Notes: generated by a model not told the origin, from the letters alone. A stretch of DNA of 64,000 bases from Fervidifonticultor_A sp037443565 (GCA_037443565.1 JBBIOB010000007.1:4052-68051); one strand, 5' to 3'. Shown: positions 24,402-33,327, counted from the first letter of the stretch. Program-made: numbers and translations.

Positions 24402-25650
24402 AGCCTCTCAGCACCAGGGTCGCGTTGTGACCGCCGAACCCAAAGGCGTTCGACATCACCGTACGCAGAGGCGCGGGGCGCGCGGCGTTGGGGACATAGT
24501 CCAGATCACAGTCAGGATCGGGCGTCTCGTAGTTGATGGTCGGCGGCATCGTCTGGTGCTGCAGCGCCAGCACGCACGCGATAGCCTCGACACCGCCGGC
24601 CGCCCCGAGCAGGTGGCCGGTCATCGACTTGCTCGAGCTCACGGCCAGGCGGGACGCATGGTTGCCAAACAGGCGCTTGATCGCCAGCGTCTCCAGCCGA
24701 TCGTTGTATGGCGTGCTGGTCCCATGCGCGTTGATGTAATCGACCTCCTGCGGCTCGATGCCGGCGTCGGCCAGCGCCGCCGCCATGCTGCGGTATGCGC
24801 CGTCGCCCTCCGGATCGGGCTGGGTAATGTGGTAGGCATCCGTCGTCACGCCGTAGCCGATCACCTCAGCGAGGATCGGCGCCCCCCTCGCCTCGGCGTG
24901 CTCCAGGGCTTCGAGCACGACGACGCCGGCACCCTCGCCCATCACGAATCCGTCGCGGGCTGCATCGAACGGCCGGCAGGCCCGCGGGGGATCGTCGTTG
25001 CGCGTCGACATCGCCCGCATCGAGCAGAACCCGGCCATGGCGAGCGGTGTGATGGCCGCCTCGGTGCCCCCGGCGAACATCACGTCCACATCCCCGCGCT
25101 CGATCAGGCGCGCGGCATCCCCGATGGCGTTGCCCCCGGTCGCGCACGCGGTCACCACGCACCCGCTGGGCCCTTTGGCCCCGATCAGAATCGCCGTGAC
25201 CCCGCTGGCCATGTTGACGATCATCATCGTCACGAAGAACGGCGAGACACGGGCGGGGCCGCGGTCGAGCATGACGCGGTGCTGCTCCTCCCAGGTGATG
25301 ATGCCCCCGATCCCCGATCCGATGAGCACGCCGGTCCGGCCGGCGTTCGCCGGCGTGATGGAAAGCCGCGCGTGCGCCATGGCCATCCGGGTCGCGGCGT
25401 AGGCGAACTGGACGAACCTGTCGTTGCGCCGGACCTCCTTCCGGTCCATATAGTCGCCGGGATCGAAGTCCCCCACCTCCGCGGCGATCTGCGTCGCATA
25501 TCCCGACACATCGAACCGGCTGATCCGGCGGACGCCGGACCGCCCCGCTGCCAGCGACGCCCAGTACGCCTCGTGACCGATCCCGATGGGGCTGACCACT
25601 CCCAGCCCCGTCACGACGACACGGCGTCGAGGTGCCTGCGGCCGGAGCAT
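24394..25650 (-). CDS. fabF: 3-oxoacyl-[acyl-carrier-protein] synthase II
   Basis: 418 aa condensing enzyme that elongates acyl-ACP with malonyl-ACP in type II fatty acid synthesis. The Cys-His-His triad is present: VVTACATGGNAIG (Cys), YINAHGTSTPYND (His) and SKSMTGHLLGAAGGVEA (Lys-His). The C-terminal SNAFGFGGHNATLVL is also typical. It is preceded by acpP at 13 nt spacing and followed by rnc with overlap. Confidence 0.97.
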   Translation of the reverse strand: MLRPQAPRRRVVVTGLGVVSPIGIGHEAYWASLAAGRSGVRRISRFDVSGYATQIAAEVGDFDPGDYMDRKEVRRNDRFVQFAYAATRMAMAHARLSITPANAGRTGVLIGSGIGGIITWEEQHRVMLDRGPARVSPFFVTMMIVNMASGVTAILIGAKGPSGCVVTACATGGNAIGDAARLIERGDVDVMFAGGTEAAITPLAMAGFCSMRAMSTRNDDPPRACRPFDAARDGFVMGEGAGVVVLEALEHAEARGAPILAEVIGYGVTTDAYHITQPDPEGDGAYRSMAAALADAGIEPQEVDYINAHGTSTPYNDRLETLAIKRLFGNHASRLAVSSSKSMTGHLLGAAGGVEAIACVLALQHQTMPPTINYETPDPDCDLDYVPNAARPAPLRTVMSNAFGFGGHNATLVLRGYA

Positions 25651-25663
25651 CAGGAGCGCGCCC

Positions 25664-25912
25664 CTACTGGGTTGACTCCTTGGCGTGGCTCTCGATGAAG
25701 GCCACGGCGTCGCCGACCGTCACGATCTTCTCGGCCTGTTCGTCCGGGATCTCGATCTTGAATTCGTCTTCCAGCGCCATGACGAGTTCCACCACGTCGA
25801 GCGAGTCGGCGCCCAGGTCTTCGACGAAGGACGACTCCGGCGTGATCGTGTCTTCCTCAACCCCCAGCTGGTGCGCCACGCGCGCCCTCACCCGGTCGAA
25901 CACGGTAGCCAT
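25664..25912 (-). CDS. acpP: Acyl carrier protein
   Basis: 82 aa acidic helical protein carrying growing acyl chains on phosphopantetheine. The attachment Ser is in DLGADSLDVVELVMALEDEF. The start is MATVFDRV at 25910-25912, with GAGG 9 nt upstream. A start 18 nt further upstream is open but would put that SD inside the gene. It lies between fabG and fabF, the usual place. Confidence 0.97.
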   Translation of the reverse strand: MATVFDRVRARVAHQLGVEEDTITPESSFVEDLGADSLDVVELVMALEDEFKIEIPDEQAEKIVTVGDAVAFIESHAKESTQ

Positions 25913-25940
25913 GATCTCTCTCACCTCCATCAGGTCCAGC

Positions 25941-26696
25941 CTAGTGCATTACCATACCGCCGTCGATGTGCAATACCTGCCCGGTGATGTAGCCCGCCTC
26001 GTCCGACGCCAGGAACGCCACGGCCGCGGCCACATCGTCGGATGACCCGGTCCGGCCGAGCGGGACCCGCCCCAGGGCCCGCGCCACCGTCTCCGGCGGC
26101 ACGGGCTCATCGGGATCCACAATGAGCCCGGGGACGACCACGTTCGCCGTGATCCCGCGCGATCCCACCTCGCGGGCCACCGCGCGCGTCAGACCGATGA
26201 TTCCGGCCTTCGCAGCAATGTGGGTCGCCTGTCCGGTGGCGCCCGTCGGCCCGGCCGGGCGGGCGACGGAGATGATCCGGCCGCGACGCTGGCGGACAAA
26301 CTCGCGCAGGGCCGCGCGGATACAGTAGAAAGCGCCGGACAGACTGGTCTCCAGCACGGCGTACCAATCCTCGTCCGGCATCATCAGGATGGGAGTGTCA
26401 CGGGCGAGGCCGGTGTTGTTGACCAGCACATCGAGCCGTCCGAAGGTCTCGCCGGCCGCCGCCACCACCGCCGCGGCGTCCTCGGGTCGCGAGAGGTCGC
26501 CTCCGACGCCCTTCGCGCGCCCACCGCCGGCCTCGATCTCCTCCACGACCTGAGCGCCGGCTCCGGCGTGGGGCCAGGAGTGCACCACGACCGCAGCCCC
26601 CTCGCGGGCCAGCGCCGCGGCGATCCGGCGGCCGAGGCCGCCTGAGGCGCAGGTCACCACGGCGACCTGGTTCGCCAGCCTCGCCCCGGGCACCAT
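25941..26696 (-). CDS. FabG-like short-chain dehydrogenase with lost catalytic residues
   Basis: 251 aa SDR in the fabG position of the fab cluster, overlapping fabD as TGATG. The fold is intact: Rossmann start VAVVTCASGGLGRRIA, LDVLVNNTG, and the C-terminal SDEAGYITGQVLHIDGG. The catalytic residues are not. The Ser of the usual IxSV segment is Arg146 (RIISVARPAG) and the Tyr of YxxxK is His159 (QATHIAAKAG), leaving only Lys163. The first Gly of TGxxxGxG is Cys16. Normal ketoacyl-ACP reductase chemistry is therefore unlikely. It could be a scaffold or a diverged enzyme, and another FabG should exist elsewhere in the genome. Confidence 0.88.
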   Translation of the reverse strand: MVPGARLANQVAVVTCASGGLGRRIAAALAREGAAVVVHSWPHAGAGAQVVEEIEAGGGRAKGVGGDLSRPEDAAAVVAAAGETFGRLDVLVNNTGLARDTPILMMPDEDWYAVLETSLSGAFYCIRAALREFVRQRRGRIISVARPAGPTGATGQATHIAAKAGIIGLTRAVAREVGSRGITANVVVPGLIVDPDEPVPPETVARALGRVPLGRTGSSDDVAAAVAFLASDEAGYITGQVLHIDGGMVMH

Positions 26697-27646
26697 CACC
26701 CGGGAACTCCGTCGGGAATCGCTGTCCGGCCCAGCCGGGAGAGCGCGGCATCCAGGGTGGCTTGGTCCCCCACGGAGAGGACCTCCGCGCCGGGGACCGT
26801 CTTCTTGATCAGGCCGCCGAGGGTGGTCCCGGGCCCGACTTCGACAAACACCGATGCGCCCAGCGCCCGCAGCGTCCGCACAGACTGCTCCCATCGCACC
26901 GGAGAGGCCACCTGTGCCACCAGCGCCGCACGGATCTCGCCGGGGGTGCGCACCGGCTCTCCGCTCACGTTGGCCACCACGGGGATGCGCGCATAGCGTA
27001 CCTCGACCTGCGACAGGACCAGCGCCAGACGGTCCGCGGCCGGCCGCATCAGCGAGGTGTGAAACGGCGCGCTCACGGACAGGGGCACAATGCGACGGGC
27101 GCCGGCCGCCTTTAACCGGGCAACGGCCTCGGCCACGGGCTCAACGTCGCCGGCAATGACCACCTGGCCGGGGGCATTGAAGTTGGCCGCTTCCACAAAC
27201 CCGGGCACCTGGTGGCAGAGCTCGGCAACGCGTTCGGCCTCCAGACCCACGACCGCGGCCATCGCCGTCTGCCGCTGGTCCGCGGCCTCCTGCATGAACC
27301 GGCCGCGCTGCCTGACGACCGCTGCGGCGTCGCCGAACGCGATGGCCCCGGCCGCGACGAGGGCGGCATACTCCCCAAGGCTCAGGCCGGCGGCCAGCGC
27401 GGGCCTGAGCCCGGCCTCGGCAAGCACGGCCGCCGCGGCAGCGCAGCACGTGAGGATGGCAGGTTGGGTATTCTCGGTCTTGCGCAGGCGGTCTTCCGGC
27501 CCCTCGCGGCACAGCTCCAGCACGTCGATGCCCGTCGCGCGGCCGGCCTCGTCGAAGACACGGCGTGCCGCCGCGTATCGGGCAGCCAGATCGACACCCA
27601 TCCCGACGTACTGCGCGCCCTGGCCTGGAAACACGAACGCGATCAT
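26696..27646 (-). CDS. fabD: Malonyl-CoA:ACP transacylase
   Basis: 316 aa. It transfers malonyl groups from CoA to ACP. IAFVFPGQGAQYVGMG opens the protein. The nucleophile motif is AGLSLGEYAALVAAG, and the catalytic His is in SVSAPFHTSLMRPA. C-terminal FVEVGPGTTLGGLIK is typical. The start MIAFVFPG overlaps the fabH stop as ATGA; longer upstream frames lack family similarity. Confidence 0.96.
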   Translation of the reverse strand: MIAFVFPGQGAQYVGMGVDLAARYAAARRVFDEAGRATGIDVLELCREGPEDRLRKTENTQPAILTCCAAAAAVLAEAGLRPALAAGLSLGEYAALVAAGAIAFGDAAAVVRQRGRFMQEAADQRQTAMAAVVGLEAERVAELCHQVPGFVEAANFNAPGQVVIAGDVEPVAEAVARLKAAGARRIVPLSVSAPFHTSLMRPAADRLALVLSQVEVRYARIPVVANVSGEPVRTPGEIRAALVAQVASPVRWEQSVRTLRALGASVFVEVGPGTTLGGLIKKTVPGAEVLSVGDQATLDAALSRLGRTAIPDGVPG

Positions 27647-28722
27647 AGCGCACGCCGGGTCTTCCGTCGCCCGACCGGCGACGCGGCCGTCCACCGCATC
27701 GCCGCCGCGCCCCAGGTCAGCCCGCCGCCGAAGGCGACGAAGACGACCAGGTCACCCAGACCGATCCGGCCCTGCTCAAGCGCTTCATAGAGCGCCACGG
27801 GCACTGAGGCCGAAGACGTGTTGCCGTACCGCTCCACGTTGACGAAGAAGCGGTCCACCGGCTGGCCGAGGCGGTCCGCCGCCGCCTCGATGATGCGGAT
27901 GTTGGCCTGATGCGGAATGAAGCAGTCAATGTCGTCGATGGAGAGCCCGGCCGCGGCCACGACCTGCTCGATCGCCCTTGGGATGACCCGCACCGCGAAC
28001 TTGTACACCTCGCGGCCGTTCATCTTGATGAAGTGATGGCGCGCGGCCAGGACCTCGGCGCTGATCGGAAGGCGCGATCCACCCGCGGGCAGCGCGATGA
28101 GCTCAGCCCCCGACCCGTCGGCACCGAGGTGGAACGCCAGGAAGCCCTCGTCCGGCGCACACGGACGCAGCACCACCGCCGCCGCGGCGTCGCCGAACAG
28201 CACGCAGGTGGCGCGATCCGTCCAGTCCGTGATGCGCGAGAGGGTCTCGGCACCGATCACGAGCACGCTCTCGGCCGTGCCCGAGGCGATCGCTGCGTGC
28301 CCCACGGCCACACCGTAGGCCCAACTGCTGCAGGCGGCCGACAGGTCGAACGCCCCGGCCCGCCGGGCGCCGATCCGATCCTGTACCAGGCATGCCGTCG
28401 CCGGGAAGAGCATGTCCGGTGAGGCGGTCCCGACGATGATCAGGTCGAGATCTGCGGCCGCGACCCCGGCACCGGCCAACGCTTCCCGGGCAGCCTCCAC
28501 GGCGAGGTCCGAGGTTGCCTCGTCAGGTGCAGCGATCCGGCGCTCACGGATCCCCGTCCGCGTCCGAATCCATTCATCGTCGGTCTCGACGAGCTTCTCC
28601 AGATCGCGATTGGTCATCACGTGTGCGGGGATGGCGCGACCGATGCCGGCAATCGTCGATCCCCGACGCGTGCCCGGCCGGATCTGGGAGGCGAGGCGTT
28701 CCGCGTGTACCACCTGAGCCAT
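27643..28722 (-). CDS. fabH: 3-oxoacyl-[acyl-carrier-protein] synthase III
   Basis: 359 aa initiating condensing enzyme of fatty acid synthesis. The Cys-His-Asn triad is visible: FDLSAACSSWAYGVAVG (Cys), FIPHQANIRIIEA (His) and RYGNTSSASVPVAL (Asn). N-terminal WIRTRTGIRERRIA is characteristic. ATG 28720-28722 has GGAGGG about 5 nt upstream. The 20 residues after the C-terminal Gly-rich strand form a basic extension. plsX, usually found between rpmF and fabH, is absent. Confidence 0.96.
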   Translation of the reverse strand: MAQVVHAERLASQIRPGTRRGSTIAGIGRAIPAHVMTNRDLEKLVETDDEWIRTRTGIRERRIAAPDEATSDLAVEAAREALAGAGVAAADLDLIIVGTASPDMLFPATACLVQDRIGARRAGAFDLSAACSSWAYGVAVGHAAIASGTAESVLVIGAETLSRITDWTDRATCVLFGDAAAAVVLRPCAPDEGFLAFHLGADGSGAELIALPAGGSRLPISAEVLAARHHFIKMNGREVYKFAVRVIPRAIEQVVAAAGLSIDDIDCFIPHQANIRIIEAAADRLGQPVDRFFVNVERYGNTSSASVPVALYEALEQGRIGLGDLVVFVAFGGGLTWGAAAMRWTAASPVGRRKTRRAL

Positions 28723-28752
28723 AACGACCCTCCGTGCGAACAGCCGGGCAGG

Positions 28753-28953
28753 CTAGGATTCCTTCTTCTTGGAACGCGCGGACTCGATCGCCACCACTTC
28801 GCGGCCGCCGTAATGGCCGCAGGATGGACACACACGGTGGGGCAGAACGCGGGCCTTGCACTGCGGACAGGTCACCAGCGCCGCCGTCGCGGCCTTCCAC
28901 GTGCTGCGCCGGCTGCCCGTTCGCGACTTCGGATGCCGTCGCTTCTGTGTCAT
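28753..28953 (-). CDS. rpmF: 50S ribosomal protein L32
   Basis: 66 aa. N-terminal TQKRRHPKSRTGSRRSTWK is the L32 signature region. A zinc ribbon follows with CPQC and CPSCGHYGG, all four Cys kept, so it is the zinc-dependent form. SD GGGGGAGG is 7 nt before ATG 28951-28953. It follows yceD directly, the standard yceD-rpmF pair. Confidence 0.97.
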   Translation of the reverse strand: MTQKRRHPKSRTGSRRSTWKAATAALVTCPQCKARVLPHRVCPSCGHYGGREVVAIESARSKKKES

Positions 28954-28969
28954 GCGCGTGCCTCCCCCT

Positions 28970-29563
28970 TCACTCACGATCGGACCGGCCCTGGGGTCGT
29001 CCGGACTTCTGCCGCCGTTCAGACCATCGCGCCAGCGGCGCCAGGCGCGAATCCACCGCCCCCGACTCGACCACCGCCTCGCCGCACCGGCAGGGCTCGA
29101 TCCGGAGGTTGGCTCCGCATCGGGCGCACAGCCCGGGGCAATCCGGCTGACAGCGCGCCGCCATCGGCAGGACGACCAGCAGCGCCTCGCGGGCCAGCGC
29201 CCCCACGTCGAGCAGGACGGTGTCCCCGGCATCGATCAGGAATCCACCCTCTCCGCCGGCGCCGCCGGCTGCCCGGGCGGATCTCCAGTCGAGTTCCTCA
29301 TCCACCGCGGCCTCGAGACGGTACGCGAACGGCACGGCGCACCGATCGCACGTCAGCGGGACGACCGTCCAGACGCGGCCGTCAACCCGGAGAACGGCCC
29401 CGAGGTTGGTCAGGGTGAGCGTCCCCTCTACCGGCTCGTGAAACGGAACCTCGTCGACGCCGCTGGCAACCGTCTCGTGGACGGTGACCACGAGCGAGGC
29501 GCCGCGTTCGGCGCGGAGCGGCCGAAGATCCACCGTCAGGGCGCCCCATCCGCCGTCAGACAT
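28970..29563 (-). CDS. yceD: YceD/DUF177 family protein (large-subunit rRNA accumulation protein)
   Basis: 197 aa, longer than many family members because of an Arg-rich C-terminal tail. Family marks: LTLTNLGAVLRVDGRVWT, LTCDRCAVPFAYRLEAAVDE and a Cys cluster CPGLCARCGANL. YceD proteins are linked to 23S rRNA and are almost always next to rpmF, as here. The promoter at 29572-29601 places its -10 box only 8 nt before the ATG and there is no SD, so the mRNA may be leaderless. Confidence 0.88.
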   Translation of the reverse strand: MSDGGWGALTVDLRPLRAERGASLVVTVHETVASGVDEVPFHEPVEGTLTLTNLGAVLRVDGRVWTVVPLTCDRCAVPFAYRLEAAVDEELDWRSARAAGGAGGEGGFLIDAGDTVLLDVGALAREALLVVLPMAARCQPDCPGLCARCGANLRIEPCRCGEAVVESGAVDSRLAPLARWSERRQKSGRPQGRSDRE

Positions 29564-29571
29564 GCCATGCC

Positions 29572-29601
29572 ATTATAGGGACGCGCGAAAAAGGGTGTCA
29601 A
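29572..29601 (-). promoter_or_regulatory. Promoter for yceD-rpmF-fab, leaderless arrangement
   Basis: Minus strand TTGACA (29596-29601), 18 nt spacer, TATAAT (29572-29577), both perfect consensus hexamers. Only 8 nt separate the -10 box from the yceD ATG at 29561-29563. Transcription should therefore begin at or within a few bases of the start codon. Confidence 0.78.
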
Positions 29602-29617
29602 TGAACGCTCTACTCTC

Positions 29618-30085
29618 CTACTCTCCGCGACGGCCCTGGGCACCGGACGCGCGCAGGACCTCGAGGCCGCGCCGGATGGTCGATAGGACCCTGTCGACCT
29701 CACCCTCCAGTCGTCCGAGTACCTGCGCTGCGTACTCGTCGGCGCCGCGCCGGATCCGCTCGGCCTCCTGCCGCGCCTCGTCCACAAGCGCCTGTCCCTT
29801 GGTCACGGGAGGTCCGCCGGATCCTTTCTCTGCGATCGAGCGCGCGTGGGTCTGTGCGTCCACCACGATGCGTCTCGCCTCCTCGCGTGCCCTCACCAGG
29901 GTGGTCTCCGCTTCCTGAAGCAGCCGGGTCGCCTGGTGCAGTTCCCGGGGCAGGGCGGCGCGGGCCATCTGGAGCAGCCCGAGGACTTCATGCTCGATCG
30001 CCTGACGCTCCCGGACGGGGAGGCGGCCGAGGTGCCGGCGCAGCACGCCCTCGGCGCGGTCGAGGATCTCGACGACGGTCTCCAT
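29618..30085 (-). CDS. Coiled-coil protein, V/F-type ATPase stalk-like
   Basis: 155 aa from METVVEILDRAEGV. It is almost wholly helical with long charged coiled-coil stretches (EAETTLVRAREEARRIVVDA, ALVDEARQEAERIRRGADEY). Such proteins next to coaD are often labelled ATP synthase subunit B-like because of the stalk-type coiled coil, but there is no membrane segment here and no other ATPase gene. The function is unknown. It lies 23 nt after coaD, same strand; no SD of note. Confidence 0.75.
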   Translation of the reverse strand: METVVEILDRAEGVLRRHLGRLPVRERQAIEHEVLGLLQMARAALPRELHQATRLLQEAETTLVRAREEARRIVVDAQTHARSIAEKGSGGPPVTKGQALVDEARQEAERIRRGADEYAAQVLGRLEGEVDRVLSTIRRGLEVLRASGAQGRRGE

Positions 30086-30108
30086 GGCGGCGGTCGTCGG
30101 GATCCCCG

Positions 30109-30597
30109 CTACGCCCGCTGCGGCCACCGGGCGCGCAGGCGCCGGACAACAGGCGGCGGGCAGATGCTGTCCACCGATCCACCGAGCCGCGCCACCTCGC
30201 GGATGAGCGACGACGACACAAAGGCCCACTCCGGATCGGCAATGAACAGCAGCGTGTCGAGCGTCGGTGCCAGCAGGCGGTTCATCGCCGACTGCTTGAG
30301 TTCGTAGTCGAAGTCCCCGACGGCCCGCAGGCCTTTGATCAGGCACGTCGCGCCCTGCTGGAGCGCGAAGTCGACAGTCAGGCCGGTATAGGCTGCGACT
30401 TCCACCGACGGGAGATCTCCCACGGCTTCCCGGAGCATGACCACCCGGTCTTCGAGGGAGAATGCTCCCGGGATCTTCTCGACGTTCTCTGCGACAGCCA
30501 CGATCACGCGATCGAAGAGCTTCGTGGCTCGACGGATCAATTCAAGATGCCCGTGGTGCACCGGGTCGAAGCTGCCCGGGTACACGGCTATGCGCAC
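30109..30597 (-). CDS. coaD: Phosphopantetheine adenylyltransferase
   Basis: 162 aa. It makes dephospho-CoA from 4'-phosphopantetheine and ATP. MRIAVYPGSFDPVHHGHLEL holds the nucleotidyltransferase HxGH motif. LIKGLRAVGDFDYELKQSAM and EWAFVSSSLIREVA (ISSS-type motif) follow the family. GTG start 30595-30597 with GGGGAGGA upstream. A role in supplying CoA and ACP prosthetic groups fits the adjacent fatty acid genes. Confidence 0.97.
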   Translation of the reverse strand: MRIAVYPGSFDPVHHGHLELIRRATKLFDRVIVAVAENVEKIPGAFSLEDRVVMLREAVGDLPSVEVAAYTGLTVDFALQQGATCLIKGLRAVGDFDYELKQSAMNRLLAPTLDTLLFIADPEWAFVSSSLIREVARLGGSVDSICPPPVVRRLRARWPQRA

Positions 30598-30616
30598 GCG
30601 GTGTCCTCCCCTCGAT

Positions 30617-31153
30617 TCACCGACCGACCTCCATACGAATGTACCAGAGCGCAGTCTCGCCGTACCGAACCTCCTTGACCAGCGCCGCGCCGTCGGGGAG
30701 CGCCGGCCGGTCGCGCCAGTGGCCCTCGGCCACGACCAGCCCGTCGGCCCGCAGGAGCCCGGCCCCGCGCAGTGCCGCGAGCGTCCGATCGATCCACCCC
30801 TGCCCGTACGGTGGATCTAGCACGATCAGGTCGAACGCTTCGCCCGCCCGGGCCAGCCGCGCGATCGCCGTCTCGACAGGCTCGCAACGGACATCCGCCC
30901 GGTCGGTCAACTCCTCGCGCGCGAGAGCCTGGCGGATGGCCCGGCAGCACGCGGCGGCGGCGTCGACGAACACCGCGCGCGCGGCCCCGCGGCGAAGGGC
31001 TTCGATACCGAGCCCGCCGCTCCCCGCGAACAGGTCGAGCACCCGCGCGCCCTCAATAGATGGGCCCACCCGCTCGAAGAGCGCGGTACGCACGCGCGCC
31101 GAGGTCGGCCGCACGCCGCCGCGCGCTCGCTGCCGCGGGGCGCGGGCGGTCAT
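30617..31153 (-). CDS. rsmD: 16S rRNA (guanine966-N2)-methyltransferase RsmD
   Basis: 178 aa SAM-dependent methyltransferase acting on 16S rRNA G966. N-terminal RPTSARVRTALFERVG is typical. The SAM-binding strand is VLDLFAGSGGLGIEALRRGA and the catalytic motif IVLDPPYGQGW. The start overlaps the recG stop by 4 nt. The recG-rsmD-coaD order is widely conserved. Confidence 0.95.
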   Translation of the reverse strand: MTARAPRQRARGGVRPTSARVRTALFERVGPSIEGARVLDLFAGSGGLGIEALRRGAARAVFVDAAAACCRAIRQALAREELTDRADVRCEPVETAIARLARAGEAFDLIVLDPPYGQGWIDRTLAALRGAGLLRADGLVVAEGHWRDRPALPDGAALVKEVRYGETALWYIRMEVGR

Positions 31154-33327
31154 CCGACCGACGCGAGCCGGGCGCGGCCTTCCAGGGCCCGCCGCACCGC
31201 GGCGGCCAGCGGCGCTCCCGGCGTCGATGACAGATCGGGGTCAGCGGCAAGCCACCCCTCGGCGGCCCGCTTGGCCTCCTCCAACAGCGGCAGGTCGGTC
31301 ACTGGATCGGCAACGCGCAGCCCGGCCAGACCGTGCTGGCGGACGCCCAGCACCTCGCCCGGTCCGCGCAGGACGAGGTCCTCCTGCGCAATACGGAACC
31401 CGTCGGTCGTTCGACGCATCACGTCCAGACGCCGCCGGCCCTCGTCGGTCACCGGATCGGCCACGAGGATGCAGTGTGAAGTCGCGGCTCCCCGGCCCAC
31501 CCGGCCCCGGAGCTGGTGCAACTGCGCCAGCCCGTAGCGGTCGGCGTCCTCGATGACCATCACCGACGCGTTGGGCACATCGATGCCCACCTCGATCACG
31601 GTGGTGGCGACCAGCACATCGATGTGCCCGGCCCGGAACGCCTCCATCCGCTCGGCCTTCTGCGCCGCGGTCAGCCGGCCGTGCACGACCTCCAGCCGCA
31701 TTCCCGCCAGAGGGCCGCCGGCGAGCTCGCGCGCAAGCTCCGTCGCGGACTGCACCTGCAGCGCCTCGGATTCTTCGATCAGCGGGCAGACGATGAACGC
31801 CTGACGGCCGAGCGCCACCTGCCCCCGGACAAAAGCATAGATGGCCGGCCGGGCGCTCTTCGGCCGCACGTGCGTGGCCACCGGCCGGCGGCCGGGCGGC
31901 AGTTCGTCGAGCACCGACACGTCCAGGTCACCGTAGAGCGTCAGGACCAGGGTGCGCGGAATCGGCGTCGCGGTCATGACGAGGACGTCGGGCGCGCGGC
32001 CTTTCTCCCGGAGGCGAGACCGCTGCATCACGCCGAATCGATGCTGCTCGTCCACAACGGCAAGGCCCAGGCGGTCGAAGGCCACCCCCTCCTCCAGCAG
32101 CGCGTGCGTCCCGACCACCACACCGGGCGTGCCGCTGCGCAGCCATGCATGTGCCGGCCCGCGCGCTGCGGCGTCCATCCCCCCCGCGAGCAGGTGTATC
32201 GGAATCCCCAGCGGCTCAAGCAAGAGGGACAGCGTGAGAAAGTGCTGCTCGGCGAGAATCTCGGTCGGCGCCATCAGCGCGCCCTGGTAGCCGCCTCCGA
32301 CGCAGCGTACGAGCGCGGCCGCGGCGACGACGGTCTTGCCCGATCCCACGTCGCCCTGGAGCAGCCGGTTCATGGGCGCACGGCCCTGCATGTCGGCGAG
32401 GATCTCGTCGACGGCCCGGCGCTGCGCGCGGGTGGGCGTAAACGGCAGCGCGCCGAGGAAGCGCGCGAGCAGGCTGTCCGCGGATGCGTACGTGGCGCCT
32501 CGCGGCGTGGCCAGCAGGCGCGCGCGCTGCTGCTGGATCCCAAGCTGCAGGATGAAGAGCTCCTCGAACGCCAGTCGCCGGCGGGCCGCGCCGGCTGCGG
32601 CCTCGTCGTCTGGGAAGTGGGCTGCCCACAGCGCGTCGCGCACCGGCAGGAGGGTGTGCGCATCGCGCAGCGCAGGCGGCAGGCACTCCGGGATCGCCTC
32701 GGCGAACCCGTGCAGCGCCTCCCGCACGACGGCCCGCAGTGCGCGCTGCGGCAACCCCTCGGTCGCCGGATAGACCGGGACGAGCCGGCCGATGTTCCAG
32801 GGCTCCGCGTCCGGATCGAGGGGCTCGACTTCGGGCGCGACAAACTGCATGCCCCGCCCGGCGCGTTCCACCCGGCCGTACAGGCTCACCTGCTGGCCGC
32901 GCGGAAGCCGCTGGGCCAGGTACGCCTGGTTGAACCATACGGCGTGGGCCGTACCCGTGGGGTCTGCGAGACGGGCGCGGACCAACACACTGCCCTTCCG
33001 CGTTCGGACCGTCCGGACGTCGACGACGCGGCCGATGGCGGCCTGCTCGATCCCGGGCACAAGACCCGCCAGCGGCGAGGGGTTGCGTCGGTCCTCGTGT
33101 CGCCGCGGCAGGTGCAGCAGGAGGTCGCGGATGGACTCGATCCCCAGCCGCGCCAGCATCTCCGCGCGCGAGGGCCCGACGCCCCGCAGGAACTGCACCG
33201 GCGCGTCGGGATCACGGCGGCGATCCGATCCCCCTGGGGATGAGGCTGGCTGCTGCGCGGAACGCTGGGCGACCATCGGAAGACGGTGTGGATCGTTCGC
33301 GACCTGCCGTCCTGTTCGCCGGCGCAA
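31150..33327 (-). CDS. recG: ATP-dependent DNA helicase RecG
   Basis: 725 aa branch-migration helicase that remodels stalled forks and Holliday junctions. The N-terminal HhH-like FLRGVGPSRAEMLARLG and the wedge OB fold are followed by helicase motifs: I LLQGDVGSGKTVVAAAALV, II VVDEQHRFGV, III MTATPIPRTL, V-VI VLVATTVIEVGIDVPNASV and QLRGRVGRG. The start is TTG 33325-33327 with GGAGAGG just upstream; ATG 33274-33276 is an alternative without SD. It is divergent from rpmB, with a short shared promoter region. Confidence 0.96.
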   Translation of the reverse strand: MRRRTGRQVANDPHRLPMVAQRSAQQPASSPGGSDRRRDPDAPVQFLRGVGPSRAEMLARLGIESIRDLLLHLPRRHEDRRNPSPLAGLVPGIEQAAIGRVVDVRTVRTRKGSVLVRARLADPTGTAHAVWFNQAYLAQRLPRGQQVSLYGRVERAGRGMQFVAPEVEPLDPDAEPWNIGRLVPVYPATEGLPQRALRAVVREALHGFAEAIPECLPPALRDAHTLLPVRDALWAAHFPDDEAAAGAARRRLAFEELFILQLGIQQQRARLLATPRGATYASADSLLARFLGALPFTPTRAQRRAVDEILADMQGRAPMNRLLQGDVGSGKTVVAAAALVRCVGGGYQGALMAPTEILAEQHFLTLSLLLEPLGIPIHLLAGGMDAAARGPAHAWLRSGTPGVVVGTHALLEEGVAFDRLGLAVVDEQHRFGVMQRSRLREKGRAPDVLVMTATPIPRTLVLTLYGDLDVSVLDELPPGRRPVATHVRPKSARPAIYAFVRGQVALGRQAFIVCPLIEESEALQVQSATELARELAGGPLAGMRLEVVHGRLTAAQKAERMEAFRAGHIDVLVATTVIEVGIDVPNASVMVIEDADRYGLAQLHQLRGRVGRGAATSHCILVADPVTDEGRRRLDVMRRTTDGFRIAQEDLVLRGPGEVLGVRQHGLAGLRVADPVTDLPLLEEAKRAAEGWLAADPDLSSTPGAPLAAAVRRALEGRARLASVG

